A model generated the notes under the pieces. It did no database searches. It was not told the origin of the DNA and saw nothing but the letters and a program-made list of their open reading frames with translations. The position numbers were made by a program, and so were the translations under genes. Shown piece by piece: positions 9,959 through 18,590 of a stretch of DNA of 64,000 nt. Each line of letters starts with the position of its first letter. Position 1 is the first letter of the stretch. Source of the stretch: CATQGW01 sp965242565 (lineage in GTDB: Bacteria > Chloroflexota > Dehalococcoidia > Bin125); contig OZ251457.1 of NCBI GenBank assembly GCA_965242565.1, forward strand, positions 806,001-870,000. The letters run 5' to 3'.

Positions 9959-11203
9959 ATGCCGCGAGTGATGCTGCTGATTCCGACGGCTTCCTGGCGC
10001 GCGCCCGACTTTATGGCGGCGGCGGAGCGGATGGGGCTGGACGTGACGGTGGCATCGGATCTCAATCAGCCGCTGGCCGATATGTACCCAGGGCGCTGGC
10101 TGACGATTCCTTACCACGATCCCGAAGGCGGCGCGCAGGCCGTGGCGCGCTACGCGGATCGCTTTCCGCTCGATGCGGTGGTGGCGGTGGACGATCCCGG
10201 CATTCACGTGGCGGCGCTGGCCAGCGAGGCGCTGGAGCTGCCGGCGAACCGCGCGGAAGCGGTGCTCACGACGCGCGACAAGTCGGCGCTGCGCGAGCGG
10301 CTGGCGGCGGCGGGCGTGCCGTCGCCGGGCTGGCACGTGGCGCGGTTTGCGGACGATTTCGCCGCGACGGTCGCGGTTGTGGAGGAGCGGATCGGCTGGC
10401 CGGTGGTGATCAAGCCGCTGGCGCTGAACGGCAGCCGCGGCGTGATGCGGGCGGACGACGAGGCGTCGCTGCGGCGCGCTGCGGCGCGGCTCGGGCGTCT
10501 GCTGGCAGCGCCGACGGTGCGCGACGAGTGCGGCGACGCGGCGGATCGCTTCCTGATTGAGGGCTACATCGCGGGTGAAGAAGTGGCGCTGGAGGGGTTG
10601 TTGCGGGGCGGCGAGCTGCACACACTGGCGCTGTTCGACAAGCCCGATCCGCTGGTCGGCCCATTTTTCGAGGAGACGATTTATGTCACCCCTTCGCGTT
10701 TACGTCAGCCTCTTCAGCAGCTGATCAGCGAGACCACCCAGCAAGCGGCCGACGCGCTCGGCTTGCGGAACGGCCCGCTGCATGCGGAGTTGCGGCTCAA
10801 CGAGGAGGGCGCGTGGCCGGTCGATGTGGCAGCGCGGACGATCGGCGGGCTCTGCGCGCGGACGCTGAGTTTCGGGGTGGGGATGTCGCTGGAAGAGATC
10901 GTGCTGCGCCACGCGATCGGCGCGCCGCTGGACTCGCTGAACCGCGAGTCGGCGGCGTCGGGGGTAATGATGATGCCCGTGCCGCGGGCCGGGAGCCTGC
11001 GAGCGGTGCATGGGCTGGAGGAAGCGTTGGCCGTCCCCTACATCGAGAACATCGAGATTGAGGCGCGCCCCGGGGAGCGGATGGTTCCGCTGCCAGAGGG
11101 TTCGGATTATCCGGGCTTCATTTTCGCGCGTGCGGAGTCGCCGGCGGAGGTGGAGCAGGCGCTACGCGACGCGCATGCGCGGATCACGTTCGAGATTGCG
11201 TAG
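9959..11203 (+). CDS. ATP-grasp carboxylate-amine/thiol ligase family protein
   Basis: A 414-residue ATP-grasp enzyme; such enzymes join a carboxylate, activated as acyl phosphate, to an amine or other nucleophile. The N-terminal ~95 residues form a pre-ATP-grasp Rossmann-like domain (PRVMLLIPTASW). Lys-containing WPVVIKPLALNGSRGV is the ATP-binding strand and glycine-rich loop; RFLIEGYIAGEEVALEGLL and the metal-binding GPLHAELRLNEEGAWPVDVAART segment (E, N, D) complete the ATP-grasp core. The C-terminal ~100 residues resemble the tail of biotin-carboxylase-like ATP-grasp proteins. ATG has GGAGGAGG upstream. Substrate unknown; divergent from copA and 10 bases upstream of a membrane protein. 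Confidence 0.75.
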   Translation: MPRVMLLIPTASWRAPDFMAAAERMGLDVTVASDLNQPLADMYPGRWLTIPYHDPEGGAQAVARYADRFPLDAVVAVDDPGIHVAALASEALELPANRAEAVLTTRDKSALRERLAAAGVPSPGWHVARFADDFAATVAVVEERIGWPVVIKPLALNGSRGVMRADDEASLRRAAARLGRLLAAPTVRDECGDAADRFLIEGYIAGEEVALEGLLRGGELHTLALFDKPDPLVGPFFEETIYVTPSRLRQPLQQLISETTQQAADALGLRNGPLHAELRLNEEGAWPVDVAARTIGGLCARTLSFGVGMSLEEIVLRHAIGAPLDSLNRESAASGVMMMPVPRAGSLRAVHGLEEALAVPYIENIEIEARPGERMVPLPEGSDYPGFIFARAESPAEVEQALRDAHARITFEIA

Positions 11204-11213
11204 GGTTGCGGCA

Positions 11214-11735
11214 ATGATCAATCCGCTTCCTACTAACTGGGCGCACGACGTCGACGACGACGCGTTGGGGTTCTTGCTTGAGGAGAGCCGGGCTCAAACA
11301 GCTGAGCAGGCCCGCTCCGCATCTGCGCAAGAGCGAACAGCGGTCGCGCTTACGGCGTGGGCTGTCATCGCGATCGGCGCCAGCGGGCTGTTCGGCGATC
11401 TGCGCTTCGGTTTCGAGGAAGCCCCGATCGTCGCTGTGCTTTCCGTCCTCGCACTCACTACGTTCGCAGGTGTGTTCGCCGTTGCGATCCGGCTGTTGTG
11501 GCCGCGCACTTGGGGTACTGACAGCGATGTGGAGTGGCTCGCCGCGTATGCCTGCGACGGGGCGACGAGACGAGAGCTCATGATCGAGACCATCGCCGCG
11601 CTCGTTGATGGCTTCCGACGAAATCAACAAAGCCTGGAACGACAAGATCAGATGATGCCGTGGTTGGCGGTGTTGGTCGCGGTTGAAGTTGGTTTTGTGA
11701 TCGCTATCCAGCTCGCTGCGCTCGCGAGCAGCTAG
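11214..11735 (+). CDS. Small three-helix membrane protein, function unknown
   Basis: 173 residues. An N-terminal soluble helix (LGFLLEESRAQTAEQARSAS) leads into a hydrophobic hairpin (about residues 45-65 and 73-98, ending at a Trp-Pro boundary), then a soluble stretch with an acidic/Arg-rich amphipathic helix, then a third hydrophobic helix (MMPWLAVLVAVEVGFVIAIQ). This two-plus-one helix plan also occurs in membrane effector proteins of bacterial immune systems, but I see no paired nucleotide cyclase or sensor, so no role is claimed. Starts 10 bases after the ATP-grasp stop without a clear ribosome site. Its stop overlaps by four bases the stop of the convergent 57-residue gene. Confidence 0.65.
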   Translation: MINPLPTNWAHDVDDDALGFLLEESRAQTAEQARSASAQERTAVALTAWAVIAIGASGLFGDLRFGFEEAPIVAVLSVLALTTFAGVFAVAIRLLWPRTWGTDSDVEWLAAYACDGATRRELMIETIAALVDGFRRNQQSLERQDQMMPWLAVLVAVEVGFVIAIQLAALASS

Positions 11736-11905
11736 AACAGAAACCGCTTGCGGACGATCAGCGGAATGCCGGGCGGACGCTTTGGCGGCGTGCGTTTTGG
11801 CGGCGGGCGCAGCAAATCGGAGCGAATCGGCACTTTGGGATTGACCCGACGCCTGGGTGTTTCATTCGACCGTGCTGAGTCGCTGTGCGTCATGTCGCTT
11901 GCCAT
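11732..11905 (-). CDS. Small basic proline-rich protein (57 aa)
   Basis: A 57-codon frame with composition unlike random: N-terminal Ser/Thr/Asp-rich part, then an Arg/Pro/Lys-rich half with PPPKRTPPKRPPGIPL and a basic-aromatic end (VRKRFLF). No membrane segment. An extended -10 (TGG-TAAAAT on this strand) ends exactly six bases before ATG, as in a leaderless mRNA. The RPPGxP motif near the C terminus recurs in the tiny gene at 11970-12104, so the two look paralogous. Strong charge and proline content suggest an RNA-, membrane-surface- or protein-binding peptide, which is inference. Confidence 0.5.
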   Translation of the reverse strand: MASDMTHSDSARSNETPRRRVNPKVPIRSDLLRPPPKRTPPKRPPGIPLIVRKRFLF

Positions 11906-11911
11906 ATGAGG

Positions 11912-11917
11912 ATTTTA
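11912..11917 (-). promoter_or_regulatory. -10 element of a leaderless promoter (57-aa gene)
   Basis: TAAAAT on the - strand, preceded by TGG (extended -10), with a 6-base spacer to ATG 11905. At this distance the transcription start falls on or next to the A of ATG. No Shine-Dalgarno is present. Confidence 0.5.
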
Positions 11918-11969
11918 CCACGATGTGGGGCGTTGCGTTGATCGTCGTGCGCGCTTGGCCGAGTCTGAC

Positions 11970-12104
11970 CTAGAGGCCGCGTTTGACCACTTCCACCGGG
12001 TTCCCGGGCGGACGCACAGGCTCCAAGCGATGCGGCGCCAGCTTGCTTGGGGCCGGGCTTGCGCCGACGCGCGGTTCGCGGGGCGTGGAGGACTCTTTGG
12101 GCAC
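11970..12104 (-). CDS. Tiny proline/arginine-rich protein (44 aa), coupled to the MFS gene
   Basis: GTG start; AGGA overlaps the stop codon of the upstream MFS gene (TAGGATCCGGATGTG), seven bases from the start, which suggests translational coupling. The peptide is rich in Pro, Arg, Val and Lys and ends RPPGNPVEVVKRGL. Its RPPG-N/I-P plus basic tail matches the end of the 57-residue protein 65 bases downstream on the same strand (RPPGIPLIVRKRFLF). Two independent short frames with the same tail argue that both are real. Function unknown. Confidence 0.45.
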   Translation of the reverse strand: MPKESSTPREPRVGASPAPSKLAPHRLEPVRPPGNPVEVVKRGL

Positions 12105-12113
12105 ATCCGGATC

Positions 12114-13493
12114 CTAGCGGCTGGCCGGGCGGGTGTGCTGCGGCGCCGGGCGGGCGACGATCCGCGGGGGCGCAGACCAGCGCGGCGGCGTTTTGGCGGC
12201 GCGGGCAAACCAGACGGGAAGGGCGGCGGCGAAAGTTAGGACGGCGGTGATGGTGAGGGGCAGTTCGTAGCCGCCGACGGCATCTTCGAGCAGGCCGATC
12301 ATCCAGGGGCCGACGCCGCTCGACAGGTTGGTGGCGAGCGCGACCAGGCCGTAGACCGCGCCGAAGCTGACGTAGCCGAAGACCTCGCTGACGAGCAGCG
12401 ACTGCATCATGTAGATGTTGCCGATGGTGAAGCCAAAGACGAGGATGCCGAGCCAGGTAGCGAGCGCGCTCTCGATGTGGATCACGACCAGCGCGGCGGT
12501 GCCTTGCACGATCAGCAGGCCCATAGTGAGCCAGCGCTTGTCGATCCGGTCGGCGAAGAACCAGCCGACGATCAGACGCGCGATGATGCTGCCGATTGCG
12601 GTCACGCTGAGCGTCACGGTCGCCGCCGAGAGCGAGCCGAGGCGCTGCTCAAGGAAAGCGGTCTGGTGCAGGATGAAGCCGGTCTGGGCGAGCAGCACGA
12701 CGACGAAGGTGATCAGGACGGCCCAGAAGGGGACGGTGCGGAGCGCCTGGGGGATGGTCCATTGCCGGGTCTGGACGGCGGCGCTGAGCGACTCGCTGCG
12801 CGCCGGCGCGGGCGGATCGAAGCCGTCCTGCGGCAGGCTCATCTCGCGCGGGTCCCATACCAGCACCCAGGCGACGATCGGCAGGCCGACGATCAGGATC
12901 AGCGCGCCCATCACGGGCGTGGCCAGCTCGAGACCGCCGGAGTCGATCAGCAGCCCGTTGAGCGGAGAGAGCACCGCGCCGCCGAGCGAGACGCCGGTGG
13001 AGGCGATGGCCATGGCGCGGGCGCGGCGGGTCAGAAACCAGCGGGCGAGGGTGGCGTTGACGGCGACGCCGGCGGAGAGGCCGGAGCCGATCGCCAGGGC
13101 GGCATAGGCGAGGTAGAGCTGCCAGAGCGAATCGACGTAGCCGACGGTGATCGAGCCGACGCCGATGCAGATCAGCCCGGGCGCCATCCAGCGGCGCGCG
13201 CCCTGACGGTCGATTAGCGGGCCGACCAGCGCGGCAGCCAGGCCGGAGACGGCGAAGTAGAGGCCGGTGGCGAGTGAGACCTCGGCGTTGCTCCAGCCGT
13301 GGTCGTCCTGCAGCGGGCCGAGGTAGACGGCGAGTCCGTAATAGCCAACGCCGACGGAGACGAACAGGAGCGCGCCGCAGGCGGCGACGATCGCCCAGCC
13401 GTAGTACCAGCGCTGCGGCAGCAGCCGCGCCGCGAGCGGCGTGCGCTGCCGGAACTGCTCGTTGCCCTGCTCCGCCACGCGCGCCCGTTCCAC
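12114..13493 (-). CDS. MFS transporter, monocarboxylate/oxalate-formate antiporter-like
   Basis: A 459-residue carrier with about 12 hydrophobic helices. The first begins RWYYGWAIVAACGALLFVSV and is followed by GLAVYLGPLQDDHGWSNAEV, a pattern typical of the OFA/monocarboxylate-porter branch. The loop 2-3 motif reads GPLIDRQGARRW and an equivalent FFADRIDKRW lies in the second half, separated by a long cytoplasmic loop near residues 205-240. The tail after the last helix is Pro/Arg/Ala-rich. GTG start, no clear ribosome site. The tiny gene just downstream overlaps its stop signal region. Divergent from the HDAC-like gene. Probably moves a small organic acid; the substrate is unknown. Confidence 0.85.
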   Translation of the reverse strand: MERARVAEQGNEQFRQRTPLAARLLPQRWYYGWAIVAACGALLFVSVGVGYYGLAVYLGPLQDDHGWSNAEVSLATGLYFAVSGLAAALVGPLIDRQGARRWMAPGLICIGVGSITVGYVDSLWQLYLAYAALAIGSGLSAGVAVNATLARWFLTRRARAMAIASTGVSLGGAVLSPLNGLLIDSGGLELATPVMGALILIVGLPIVAWVLVWDPREMSLPQDGFDPPAPARSESLSAAVQTRQWTIPQALRTVPFWAVLITFVVVLLAQTGFILHQTAFLEQRLGSLSAATVTLSVTAIGSIIARLIVGWFFADRIDKRWLTMGLLIVQGTAALVVIHIESALATWLGILVFGFTIGNIYMMQSLLVSEVFGYVSFGAVYGLVALATNLSSGVGPWMIGLLEDAVGGYELPLTITAVLTFAAALPVWFARAAKTPPRWSAPPRIVARPAPQHTRPASR

Positions 13494-13555
13494 TCCACCG
13501 CCTCGGCCTGAAGAGTCTACCCTGCAAACCGCCGAAACCAGGATTGGAGCGCACC

Positions 13556-14695
13556 ATGACGACCAGCGACCAGCGCCGCACGGGATGGGTCTACCACGAG
13601 GCCTACATGTGGCACGACACGGGGCGCATCCGCGCGTTCGACCCGACCTACAAGCGCTGGATGCAGGCCTGGGAACACTTCGAGAATCCCGACACGAAGC
13701 GGCGCTTCAACAACCTGCTCGAGTACTCGGAGTTCGCCGAGCAGCTGACGCCGCTCAAGCCGCGCGCGGCCAACTACGAGCAGGTGACGCGCTTTCACAC
13801 GCCGGAGTATGTGGAGACGATCCGCGAAATGAGCGCGGGCGACGGCGGCGACGCCGGAGAGGGCGCGCCGTTCAGCCACGGCGGCTTCGAGATCGCGCTG
13901 CTCGCGGCGGGTGGGACGATCACGGCCGTCGACGCGGTGCTCGACAACGAAGTAGACAACGCCTACGCGCTGGTGCGTCCGCCGGGCCACCACGCGGAGC
14001 GGGACCGCGGGCGCGGCTTCTGCGTCTTCGGCAACGTGGCGATCGCGGCGATGCATGCGCTCGCCGATCGCGGGCTGGGGCGGATCGCGACGATCGACTG
14101 GGATGTGCATCACGGCAACGGCACGCAGCAGGCGTTTTACGACCGCGACGATGTGCTGACGATGTCGATTCACCAGGACAACTGGTACCCGCGCGACTCC
14201 GGCGCGCTGGAGGAGACGGGCGAAGAAGCGGGCGACGGGTACAACATCAACGTGCCGTTGCCGCCCGGTTCGGGACACGGCGCGTATCTCGCCACGATCG
14301 AGCAGGTGATTGTGCCCGCGCTGGAGGCCTACAAGCCCGACCTGATTCTGGTTCCCTCCGGCTTCGACGGCGGGATGTACGACCCGCTGGGGCGGATGAT
14401 GGCCTACAGCGAGACGTTCCGCGAGATGACGCGGCTACTGCTGGCGGCGGCTGATCAGCTCTGCGGCGGGCGGCTGGTGCTGTCGCACGAGGGCGGCTAC
14501 TCGCCGACTTACGTGCCGTTCTGCGGGCTGGCGGTGGTGGAGGAGCTGAGCGGCCGCCGCTCGGAGGCGGGCGACCCGATGGCGGACAACGCAGCCGGCG
14601 CAGGCGGCCAGGAGCTCCAGCCGCACCAACAAGCGCGCATCTCGGAGGCCGCAACGATGGTCGAGCGGCTGCGCTCGCTGGAGGGCCTGGGCTGA
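13556..14695 (+). CDS. Histone deacetylase-family (class II) amidohydrolase
   Basis: Zinc amidohydrolase of the arginase/deacetylase fold (acetylpolyamine amidohydrolase, acetoin-utilisation protein and class II HDAC group), 379 residues. The active site is complete: charge-relay His pair H145-H146 in RPPGHHAERDRGRGFC, zinc ligands D183 and H185 in IDWDVHHGNGTQ and D271 in PSGFDGGMYDPLG, and the transition-state Tyr at 315 in HEGGYSPTYVP. The N-terminal part (TGWVYHEAYMWHDTG) matches bacterial class II members. GGAG lies six bases before ATG. Likely removes acetyl or acyl groups from polyamines or other small amines; a protein substrate is possible but not shown. Divergent from the MFS carrier. 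Confidence 0.9.
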   Translation: MTTSDQRRTGWVYHEAYMWHDTGRIRAFDPTYKRWMQAWEHFENPDTKRRFNNLLEYSEFAEQLTPLKPRAANYEQVTRFHTPEYVETIREMSAGDGGDAGEGAPFSHGGFEIALLAAGGTITAVDAVLDNEVDNAYALVRPPGHHAERDRGRGFCVFGNVAIAAMHALADRGLGRIATIDWDVHHGNGTQQAFYDRDDVLTMSIHQDNWYPRDSGALEETGEEAGDGYNINVPLPPGSGHGAYLATIEQVIVPALEAYKPDLILVPSGFDGGMYDPLGRMMAYSETFREMTRLLLAAADQLCGGRLVLSHEGGYSPTYVPFCGLAVVEELSGRRSEAGDPMADNAAGAGGQELQPHQQARISEAATMVERLRSLEGLG

Positions 14696-14753
14696 CGATT
14701 AGGTGCCGCTGGGGTGCCCAACAGTGTGCGGCCTCAGAGAGCGAGAGCAGCCC

Positions 14754-16586
14754 ATGTTCCTGTCGCCCACGCGCCGCTACCGAACGGTGTTCGCCTCCGT
14801 CGGACTTGTCGCCTTGCTGCTAATCGCGGGCGCTGCAATGAGTGTTGGAGGCAGTTGGGAAAGCGCGGAAGCGCAGGGCGGCGGGCGAGCAGTCGCAATC
14901 ACGGTCGGCGGGGGGTATGCCTGTGCGCTACTCGACTCGGGTGAAGTCGAATGCTGGGGAGATAACTACTTCGGCAACGCGAACGCGCCTGGCGGCCGCT
15001 TTAGCGCCGTCAGCGCGAGCTCGTCGCGCACTTGCGGGCTGCGCGAGAGCGGCGCCATCGAGTGTTGGGGAAACAACTACCTCGGCAGGGCGAACGCGCC
15101 CAGCGGACGCTTCAGCGCCGTCAGCGCCGGCTGGAGACATACCTGCGGGCTGCGCGAGGGAGGAGAGATGGAGTGCTGGGGAGACAATAGTGTCGGCCAA
15201 ACGGACGCACCCGGTGGACGCTTCAGCGCCGTCAGCGTCGGCGGGGACCATGCCTGCGGGCTGCGCGAGGGGGGAGAAGTGGAGTGCTGGGGAGACAACG
15301 ATGCCGGCCAAGCAGACGCGCCCGATGGGCGTTTCAGCGCCGTCAGCGTCGGCCAGTGGCACACTTGCGGGTTGCGCGAGAGCGGCGCCATCGAGTGTTG
15401 GGGAAGCAACTACCTCGGCAAGGCGAACGCCCCCGGCGGACGCTTCAGCGCCGTCAGCGCCGGCGTGAACCGCTCCTGCGGGCTGCGCGACACCGGCCAA
15501 ATCGAATGTTGGGGCGGCTACCGCCATGCGGACGCGCCCGACGGTCGCTTCAACGCCGTCAGCGTCGGTTCGGGCTACAGCTGCGGACTGCGCGAAAGCG
15601 GCGCTGTCGAGTGCTGGGGCGTCGGCGACTACGGCCAGGCGGACGCGCCCGGCGGTCGCTTTATCACCGTCAGCGCCGGCGAGCAGCACACCTGCGGGCT
15701 GCGCGAAACGGGCGAAGTCGAATGCTGGGGGTACGAACGGGACATTGCCGACCTGCCGGAAGTGTCCGGCGACCGCTTCAAGGCCATCAGCGACGGCTCG
15801 GGCAACACCTGCGGATTGCGCGAAAGCGGCGAGATCCAGTGTTGGGGGCGGGCGCCACGAGCGCCAGACGGACGCTTCAGCGCCGTCAGCGTCGGCTGGT
15901 GGCATACCTGCGGGCTACGCGAGACGGGCGAGGTCGAGTGCTCGGGAGAAAACGATTACGGCGAATCGAATGCGCCCAGCGGCCGCTTCAGCGCCGTTAA
16001 CGCCGGCCGGAGCCACACCTGCGGCGTGCGCGACACGGGCGCCGTCGAGTGTTGGGGGTTTTTCTTCCAGGTCCACGGGGCCGACAGGCTCAGCGGACGC
16101 TTCAGCGCCGTCAGCGCCGGCTGGCACCACACCTGCGGCGTGCGCGACGGGGGCGAAGTCGTGTGCTGGGGAGACAACGATTACGGCGAAACGGACGCCC
16201 CCGGCGGACGTTTCAGCGCCGTCAGCGTCGGCCGATGGCACACCTGCGGGCTGCGCCAGAACGGCGCAGTTGAATGCTGGGGGTACACGTTCGACGGGCA
16301 GGCGCGGCCGGCGGCCGGCAGATACGTCCAAATCAGCTCCGGGACGCACCACGCCTGTGCGCTGCGCGAAGACGGCGCGGTCTCCTGCTGGATGATGTAC
16401 AACGGGGCGGCGGATGTGCCGGCCTGGCTGCGCGTCGGCGGCCTGCCGAGCACAGGCATGGGCGGCCTGCTTAACCGTGGCGGCATTTCGCAGGTCGGCG
16501 TGATCGCCCTGGCAGCGCTAGCCGCCTCGGTGGTGGTGTTGGCGCTGTCGGCGTTGGCGCAACGCCGCGGGTGCAGGCACAGCTAG
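14754..16586 (+). CDS. Secreted RCC1-repeat protein with LPSTG tail (14 repeats)
   Basis: 610 residues. An N-terminal signal peptide (RRYRTVFASVGLVALLLIAG) precedes 14 repeats of about 36-38 residues with the pattern RFSAVSAG-xxHTCGLRE-xGEVECWG, the bacterial version of the RCC1 blade. Each repeat has two Cys (CGL and ECW), suggesting disulfides outside the cell. The last repeat diverges (SCWM...GAADVPAW) and looks like a cap. The C terminus has LPSTGMGG, a short Gly linker, a ~21-residue hydrophobic helix and RRGCRH, like a sortase signal. RCC1 forms 7-bladed propellers, so 14 repeats predict two. I chose ATG 14754 as the start giving a proper signal peptide; upstream in-frame codons lack one. 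Confidence 0.85.
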   Translation: MFLSPTRRYRTVFASVGLVALLLIAGAAMSVGGSWESAEAQGGGRAVAITVGGGYACALLDSGEVECWGDNYFGNANAPGGRFSAVSASSSRTCGLRESGAIECWGNNYLGRANAPSGRFSAVSAGWRHTCGLREGGEMECWGDNSVGQTDAPGGRFSAVSVGGDHACGLREGGEVECWGDNDAGQADAPDGRFSAVSVGQWHTCGLRESGAIECWGSNYLGKANAPGGRFSAVSAGVNRSCGLRDTGQIECWGGYRHADAPDGRFNAVSVGSGYSCGLRESGAVECWGVGDYGQADAPGGRFITVSAGEQHTCGLRETGEVECWGYERDIADLPEVSGDRFKAISDGSGNTCGLRESGEIQCWGRAPRAPDGRFSAVSVGWWHTCGLRETGEVECSGENDYGESNAPSGRFSAVNAGRSHTCGVRDTGAVECWGFFFQVHGADRLSGRFSAVSAGWHHTCGVRDGGEVVCWGDNDYGETDAPGGRFSAVSVGRWHTCGLRQNGAVECWGYTFDGQARPAAGRYVQISSGTHHACALREDGAVSCWMMYNGAADVPAWLRVGGLPSTGMGGLLNRGGISQVGVIALAALAASVVVLALSALAQRRGCRHS

Positions 16587-16661
16587 CCTGTATTCATGCC
16601 GACGGGCGGTGGGCCATTCTGTCGTCGACGCACCAGCATCCCGAACAGAAAAAGAGCGCCG
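16587..16661 (+). repeat. Duplicated intergenic spacer, copy 1
   Basis: The 75 bases from the stop of RCC1 protein 1 to the start of protein 2 are nearly the same as 18516-18590 (GCCTGTATTCATGCCGA, then GGGCGGTGGG and CGACGCACCAGCATCCCGA). The match continues into the signal-peptide codons and also covers the end of the preceding gene. This marks a recent tandem duplication. It holds the presumed leader of gene 2. Confidence 0.8.
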
Positions 16662-18515
16662 ATGTCTTCTGCAGCTGCGCGGAGTGCCAGGATCACGCTC
16701 GGCGGATTCGCTCTCGCCGCGCTGCTGCTCCTGGCGGGTGTCGCCCTCGGCTTGGCAGGCGACGGGGAGCGGATGGCGGCGCAGGACAGAGGACGCGCAG
16801 TCGTGATTACAGTCGGTCAGAGCCACGCCTGCGCGCTGCTCGACTCGGGCGAAATTGAGTGTTGGGGAGCCAACTTTTTCTGCCAAACGTGTGCGCCCGA
16901 CGAACACTTCAGCGCCGTCAGCGCTGGCAGATGGCATAGCTGCGGACTGCGCGAGGACGGCGCCGTCGACTGCTGGGGACACTGGCTGTCCGGCACGATA
17001 GACGCGCCCGGCGGGCGCTTCAGCACCGTCAGCGCCGGCGGATGGCATAGCTGCGGACTGCGCGAGAGCGGCGCGGTTGAATGCTGGGGAAGAGACGACG
17101 CCAGTCAAACGGATGCGCCCAGTGGACGCTTCAGCACCGTCAGCGCCGGCTCGCAACACAGCTGCGGACTGCGCGAGGGCGGCGAAGTCGAATGCTGGGG
17201 AGGAGCTTATCGGAGTGGCCAACAGGACGCCCCCGGCGGACTCTTCCGCGCTGTCAGCGCCGGCGGCGGGTACACCTGCGGGTTGCGCGACAACGGCGAA
17301 ATCGAGTGTTGGGGGTACGGCCAGTCAGGCCGAACGGACGCGCCCAGCGGACGCTTCAGCGCCGTCAGTGCCGGCTATTCGCACGCTTGCGGGCTGCGCC
17401 CAACCGACGAAGTCGAGTGCTGGGGAAGCAACTTCCTCGGCGAAGTGGACGCGCCCGGCGGACGCTTTGCCGCCGTCAGCGCCGGGACATACCACTCCTG
17501 CGGACTGCGCATGAGCGGCACAGTCGAGTGCTGGGGCGACTACGATTACGGCCAAACAGACGCGCCAGCCGGCCGCTTCTCTGCCGTCAGCGCCAGCGCT
17601 CGGCACACCTGTGGGTTGCGCCAGAGCGGCGCTGTTGAGTGCTGGGGCGATTCCGCATACCACGACCAAGCGAACGCGCCCGGCGGCCGTTTCCGCGCCG
17701 TCAGCGCTGGCTGGCTGCACACCTGCGGGCTGCACAGCAACGGTGAAGTCGAATGCTGGGGAAACAACAGTGACGGCCAGACAGACGCGCCGAGCGGCCC
17801 CTTCTCTGCCGTCAGCGCCGGCTCGCGCCACACTTGCGGGCTGCGGGGAACAGGCATGGTCGAGTGCTGGGGAGACAACAGGTCCGGCCAGACGGATGCG
17901 CCGAGCAGTCAATTCAGCGCCATCAGCGAGAGCGGGGCCTGGGACCACATCTGTGGGCTGCGCCAGGACGGCCAAGTTGTGTGCTGGGGATACGACTGGG
18001 CCGGTCAAACGGATGCGCCGAGCGGTCAATTCAGCGCTGTGAGCGCCGGCGGGTCGCACTCCTGCGGGCTGCGCGAGAACGGCGAAGTCAGTTGTTGGGG
18101 ATACAACCTGTACGGCCGGACTGACCCACCCAGCGGTCGTTTCAGCGCCGTGAGCGCCGGCGAAGAGCACACCTGCGGGCTGCGCGAGAGCGGAGAAGTC
18201 GAATGCTGGGGGTACACGTTCGATGGTCAGGCGCAGCCGCCGGCGAGCAAGCACGTTCAAATCAGCTCCGGTTCCTATCACGCCTGCGCCGTGAGCGAAG
18301 ACGGCATGGTCTCCTGCTGGATGATCTACAACGGAGCGGCGGATGTGCCGGCCTGGCTGCGCCTCGGCGGGCTGCCAAGCACGGGGACAGGCGGGCTGCT
18401 CAATCGCGGCGGCGCTTTGCCGGTCAGGATGATCGCGCTGGTAGCACTGGCCGCCTCGGTGATGGTACTGGCGCTGTCGGCGTTGGCGCGACGGCGCGGG
18501 TGCAGACACAGCTAG
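16662..18515 (+). CDS. Secreted RCC1-repeat protein with LPSTG tail (14 repeats), second copy
   Basis: 617 residues. Signal peptide MSSAAARSARITLGG followed by a hydrophobic Ala/Leu helix, then 14 RCC1-type repeats, then GGLPSTGTGGLLNRGG, a hydrophobic helix and RRRGCRHS. The final cap repeat (SCWM...NGAADVPAW) is shared with copy 1. Repeat 1 has an unusual extra Cys pair (FFCQTCAPD) and repeat 11 has a short insertion. The N terminus is nearly the same as in the third copy, while the C terminus is nearly the same as in the first, as expected from unequal crossing-over. Start at ATG 16662 gives a proper signal peptide. Surface exposure is inferred from the signal peptide and tail. Confidence 0.85.
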   Translation: MSSAAARSARITLGGFALAALLLLAGVALGLAGDGERMAAQDRGRAVVITVGQSHACALLDSGEIECWGANFFCQTCAPDEHFSAVSAGRWHSCGLREDGAVDCWGHWLSGTIDAPGGRFSTVSAGGWHSCGLRESGAVECWGRDDASQTDAPSGRFSTVSAGSQHSCGLREGGEVECWGGAYRSGQQDAPGGLFRAVSAGGGYTCGLRDNGEIECWGYGQSGRTDAPSGRFSAVSAGYSHACGLRPTDEVECWGSNFLGEVDAPGGRFAAVSAGTYHSCGLRMSGTVECWGDYDYGQTDAPAGRFSAVSASARHTCGLRQSGAVECWGDSAYHDQANAPGGRFRAVSAGWLHTCGLHSNGEVECWGNNSDGQTDAPSGPFSAVSAGSRHTCGLRGTGMVECWGDNRSGQTDAPSSQFSAISESGAWDHICGLRQDGQVVCWGYDWAGQTDAPSGQFSAVSAGGSHSCGLRENGEVSCWGYNLYGRTDPPSGRFSAVSAGEEHTCGLRESGEVECWGYTFDGQAQPPASKHVQISSGSYHACAVSEDGMVSCWMIYNGAADVPAWLRLGGLPSTGTGGLLNRGGALPVRMIALVALAASVMVLALSALARRRGCRHS

Positions 18516-18590
18516 CCTGTATTCATGCCGATGGGCGGTGGGGCATCCTGCCATCGACGCACCAGCATCCCGAACAGGGAAGGAGCGCCG
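18516..18590 (+). repeat. Duplicated intergenic spacer, copy 2
   Basis: Second copy of the 75-base spacer at 16587-16661. Here the end reads GGGAAGGAGCGCCG before ATG, a good ribosome site, while copy 1 has AAAAAGAGCGCCG at the same place. The two differ at only a few positions, so the single-base changes may tune expression of the otherwise matching genes. Confidence 0.8.

Noticed and set aside
11915..12208. 97-residue Arg/Pro-rich - strand frame overlapping the MFS end
   Set aside because: It overlaps conserved MFS coding sequence in another frame; the 44-codon frame with AGGA and a paralogous tail explains the region better.
14928..15905. Long antisense frame with regular Ala/Asp-rich repeats opposite RCC1 gene 1
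   Set aside because: Its periodicity mirrors the repeated codons of the RCC1 gene; it has no start signal and the same shadow appears opposite genes 2 and 3.
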